DNA of 32,349 nt from Candidatus Methanoplasma glyptotermitis (GTDB lineage Archaea > Thermoplasmatota > Thermoplasmata > Methanomassiliicoccales > Methanomethylophilaceae), in assembly GCA_031267895.1 (NCBI GenBank), contig JAIRYF010000042.1, forward strand, positions 1 through 32,349. Direction: 5' to 3'. Below are positions 31,904-32,349 of this stretch, piece after piece; positions within the stretch are counted from its first letter, which is position 1; every line of letters begins with the position of its first letter. The translations under genes were made by a program, and so were the position numbers. Under the pieces are notes generated by a model, which searched no databases, was not told the origin of the DNA, and saw only the letters and a program-made list of their open reading frames with translations.

Positions 31904-32349
31904 GGCTCTGGTGAAACCCTCAGATAAAAGTTAATCTCTCCTGTCCACTTCACTCCCACGGCCGGCCGCTCAGTCACAAGAATGTCCGGTCCAGGATGGG
32001 ATTTGTGTACACGGAAGGTCAGCTCAATACGGGGTAGGATAGCCTATGTTATTAGGATAACGTCCGCGGTGTTGGACGAGTTGGGTGTTCTGAGGTGTTC
32101 CTCGGAATTCTCCAACCAGCTGTATGATGATCATCTGAAGATATCGCTGTTGGTGCTGAAACAAAATCTGAATGTTTCTTATCGGGAACTGTGTTCGGCA
32201 TTGGGTTCGCTGAAGATATGGAAAGGACGAATACCAAACCATTCCACGCTTGTAAAGTTCTCCAAGAGAATGAAAACGGACATGATGGACAGAATCCTGA
32301 GATATATCACAGAGATGTTATGCGGCAGGGACATGATCGTTGCCGCGGA
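31904..32349 (+). mobile_element. Left end of an IS5-family (ISH1-like) insertion sequence, continues past the window
   Basis: The left terminal repeat GGCTCTGGTGAAACCCTC (31904-31921) is identical to that of the 173-bp MITE at 24081. The transposase gene begins 60 bp inside. The right end and target duplication lie beyond the window. Confidence 0.8.
31982..32349 (+). CDS. IS5-family transposase, N-terminal part
   Basis: The frame is open from ATG 31982 to the window's end (122 codons). The segment EFSNQLYDDHLKISLLVLKQ, then SYRELCSALGSLKIWKGRIPNHSTLVKFSKRMKTDMMDRIL, is the N-terminal domain of archaeal IS5-type DDE transposases ('YDDHLKI..L.LK..L..SYR.....L......L....IP..STL.KF..R'). The catalytic Asp residues lie further on, outside the window. 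Start uncertain by a few codons. Confidence 0.8.
   Translation, partial: MSGPGWDLCTRKVSSIRGRIAYVIRITSAVLDELGVLRCSSEFSNQLYDDHLKISLLVLKQNLNVSYRELCSALGSLKIWKGRIPNHSTLVKFSKRMKTDMMDRILRYITEMLCGRDMIVAA

Noticed and set aside
1-32349. CRISPR array
   Set aside because: No set of three or more short direct repeats with regular unique spacers; the 142-bp-spaced 10-mers are too short and too far apart.

Overview
The window looks like accessory-rich chromosome of a euryarchaeal methanogen of the Thermoplasmata, most likely order Methanomassiliicoccales. The evidence is a set of archaeal housekeeping genes (diphthine synthase, Trm5 tRNA methyltransferase, Hef-type helicase, ATP-dependent DNA ligase, fused ADP-forming acyl-CoA synthetase), archaeal TATA boxes about 25 bp before many starts (leaderless style), and stop-codon use: none of the 29 called genes whose stop lies in the window ends in TAG (20 TGA, 9 TAA). 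TAG avoidance fits lineages that reassign amber to pyrrolysine. The order-level assignment is inference; no rRNA or tRNA gene was found.

Layout. 1-2036: transposon debris and an apparently intact IS1634-type transposase. 2227-5977: a restriction-modification island (Vsr-like nickase, a PD-(D/E)XK-like endonuclease gene with an in-frame amber codon, and two tandem C5-cytosine methyltransferases), bracketed by inverted copies of a short repeat; a 260-bp MITE-like element follows (5868-6127). 6150-7415: AAA/DUF4143 ATPase. 7810-10368: three-gene ABC-2 exporter operon. 10401-12698: dUTPase/dCTP deaminase-family gene, convergent with a dphB-trm5 operon. 13058-15289: a large secreted, membrane-anchored surface protein with a 13-nt poly-C tract just upstream. 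15696-18519: small DUF2798 membrane protein and the ADP-forming synthetase, whose upstream region holds operator-like repeats and a strongly foldable GC-rich stretch. 19139-24049: metallopeptidase, IscA/HesB-like protein, then the Hef-ligase repair pair. 24081-24253: a clean 173-bp MITE with 8-bp target duplication. 24296-31873: DUF2116 protein, Phd/YoeB-type toxin-antitoxin pair, SdpI-like and DUF3784-like membrane proteins, an ATPase_2/DUF234 protein, a truncated acetyltransferase, a Fic protein and a PH-domain membrane protein. 31904-end: left end of an IS5-family element whose terminal repeat is the same as that of the 173-bp MITE.

The housekeeping blocks (7.8-12.7 kb, 16.4-24.0 kb) alternate with islands of defence, toxin-antitoxin and mobile DNA. 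The points most worth a second look are the amber-interrupted restriction endonuclease inside a repeat-bracketed R-M/Vsr island, the structured region at 18754-19053 with three copies of a 10-mer exactly 142 bp apart, and the autonomous/non-autonomous IS pair recognised by shared ends.
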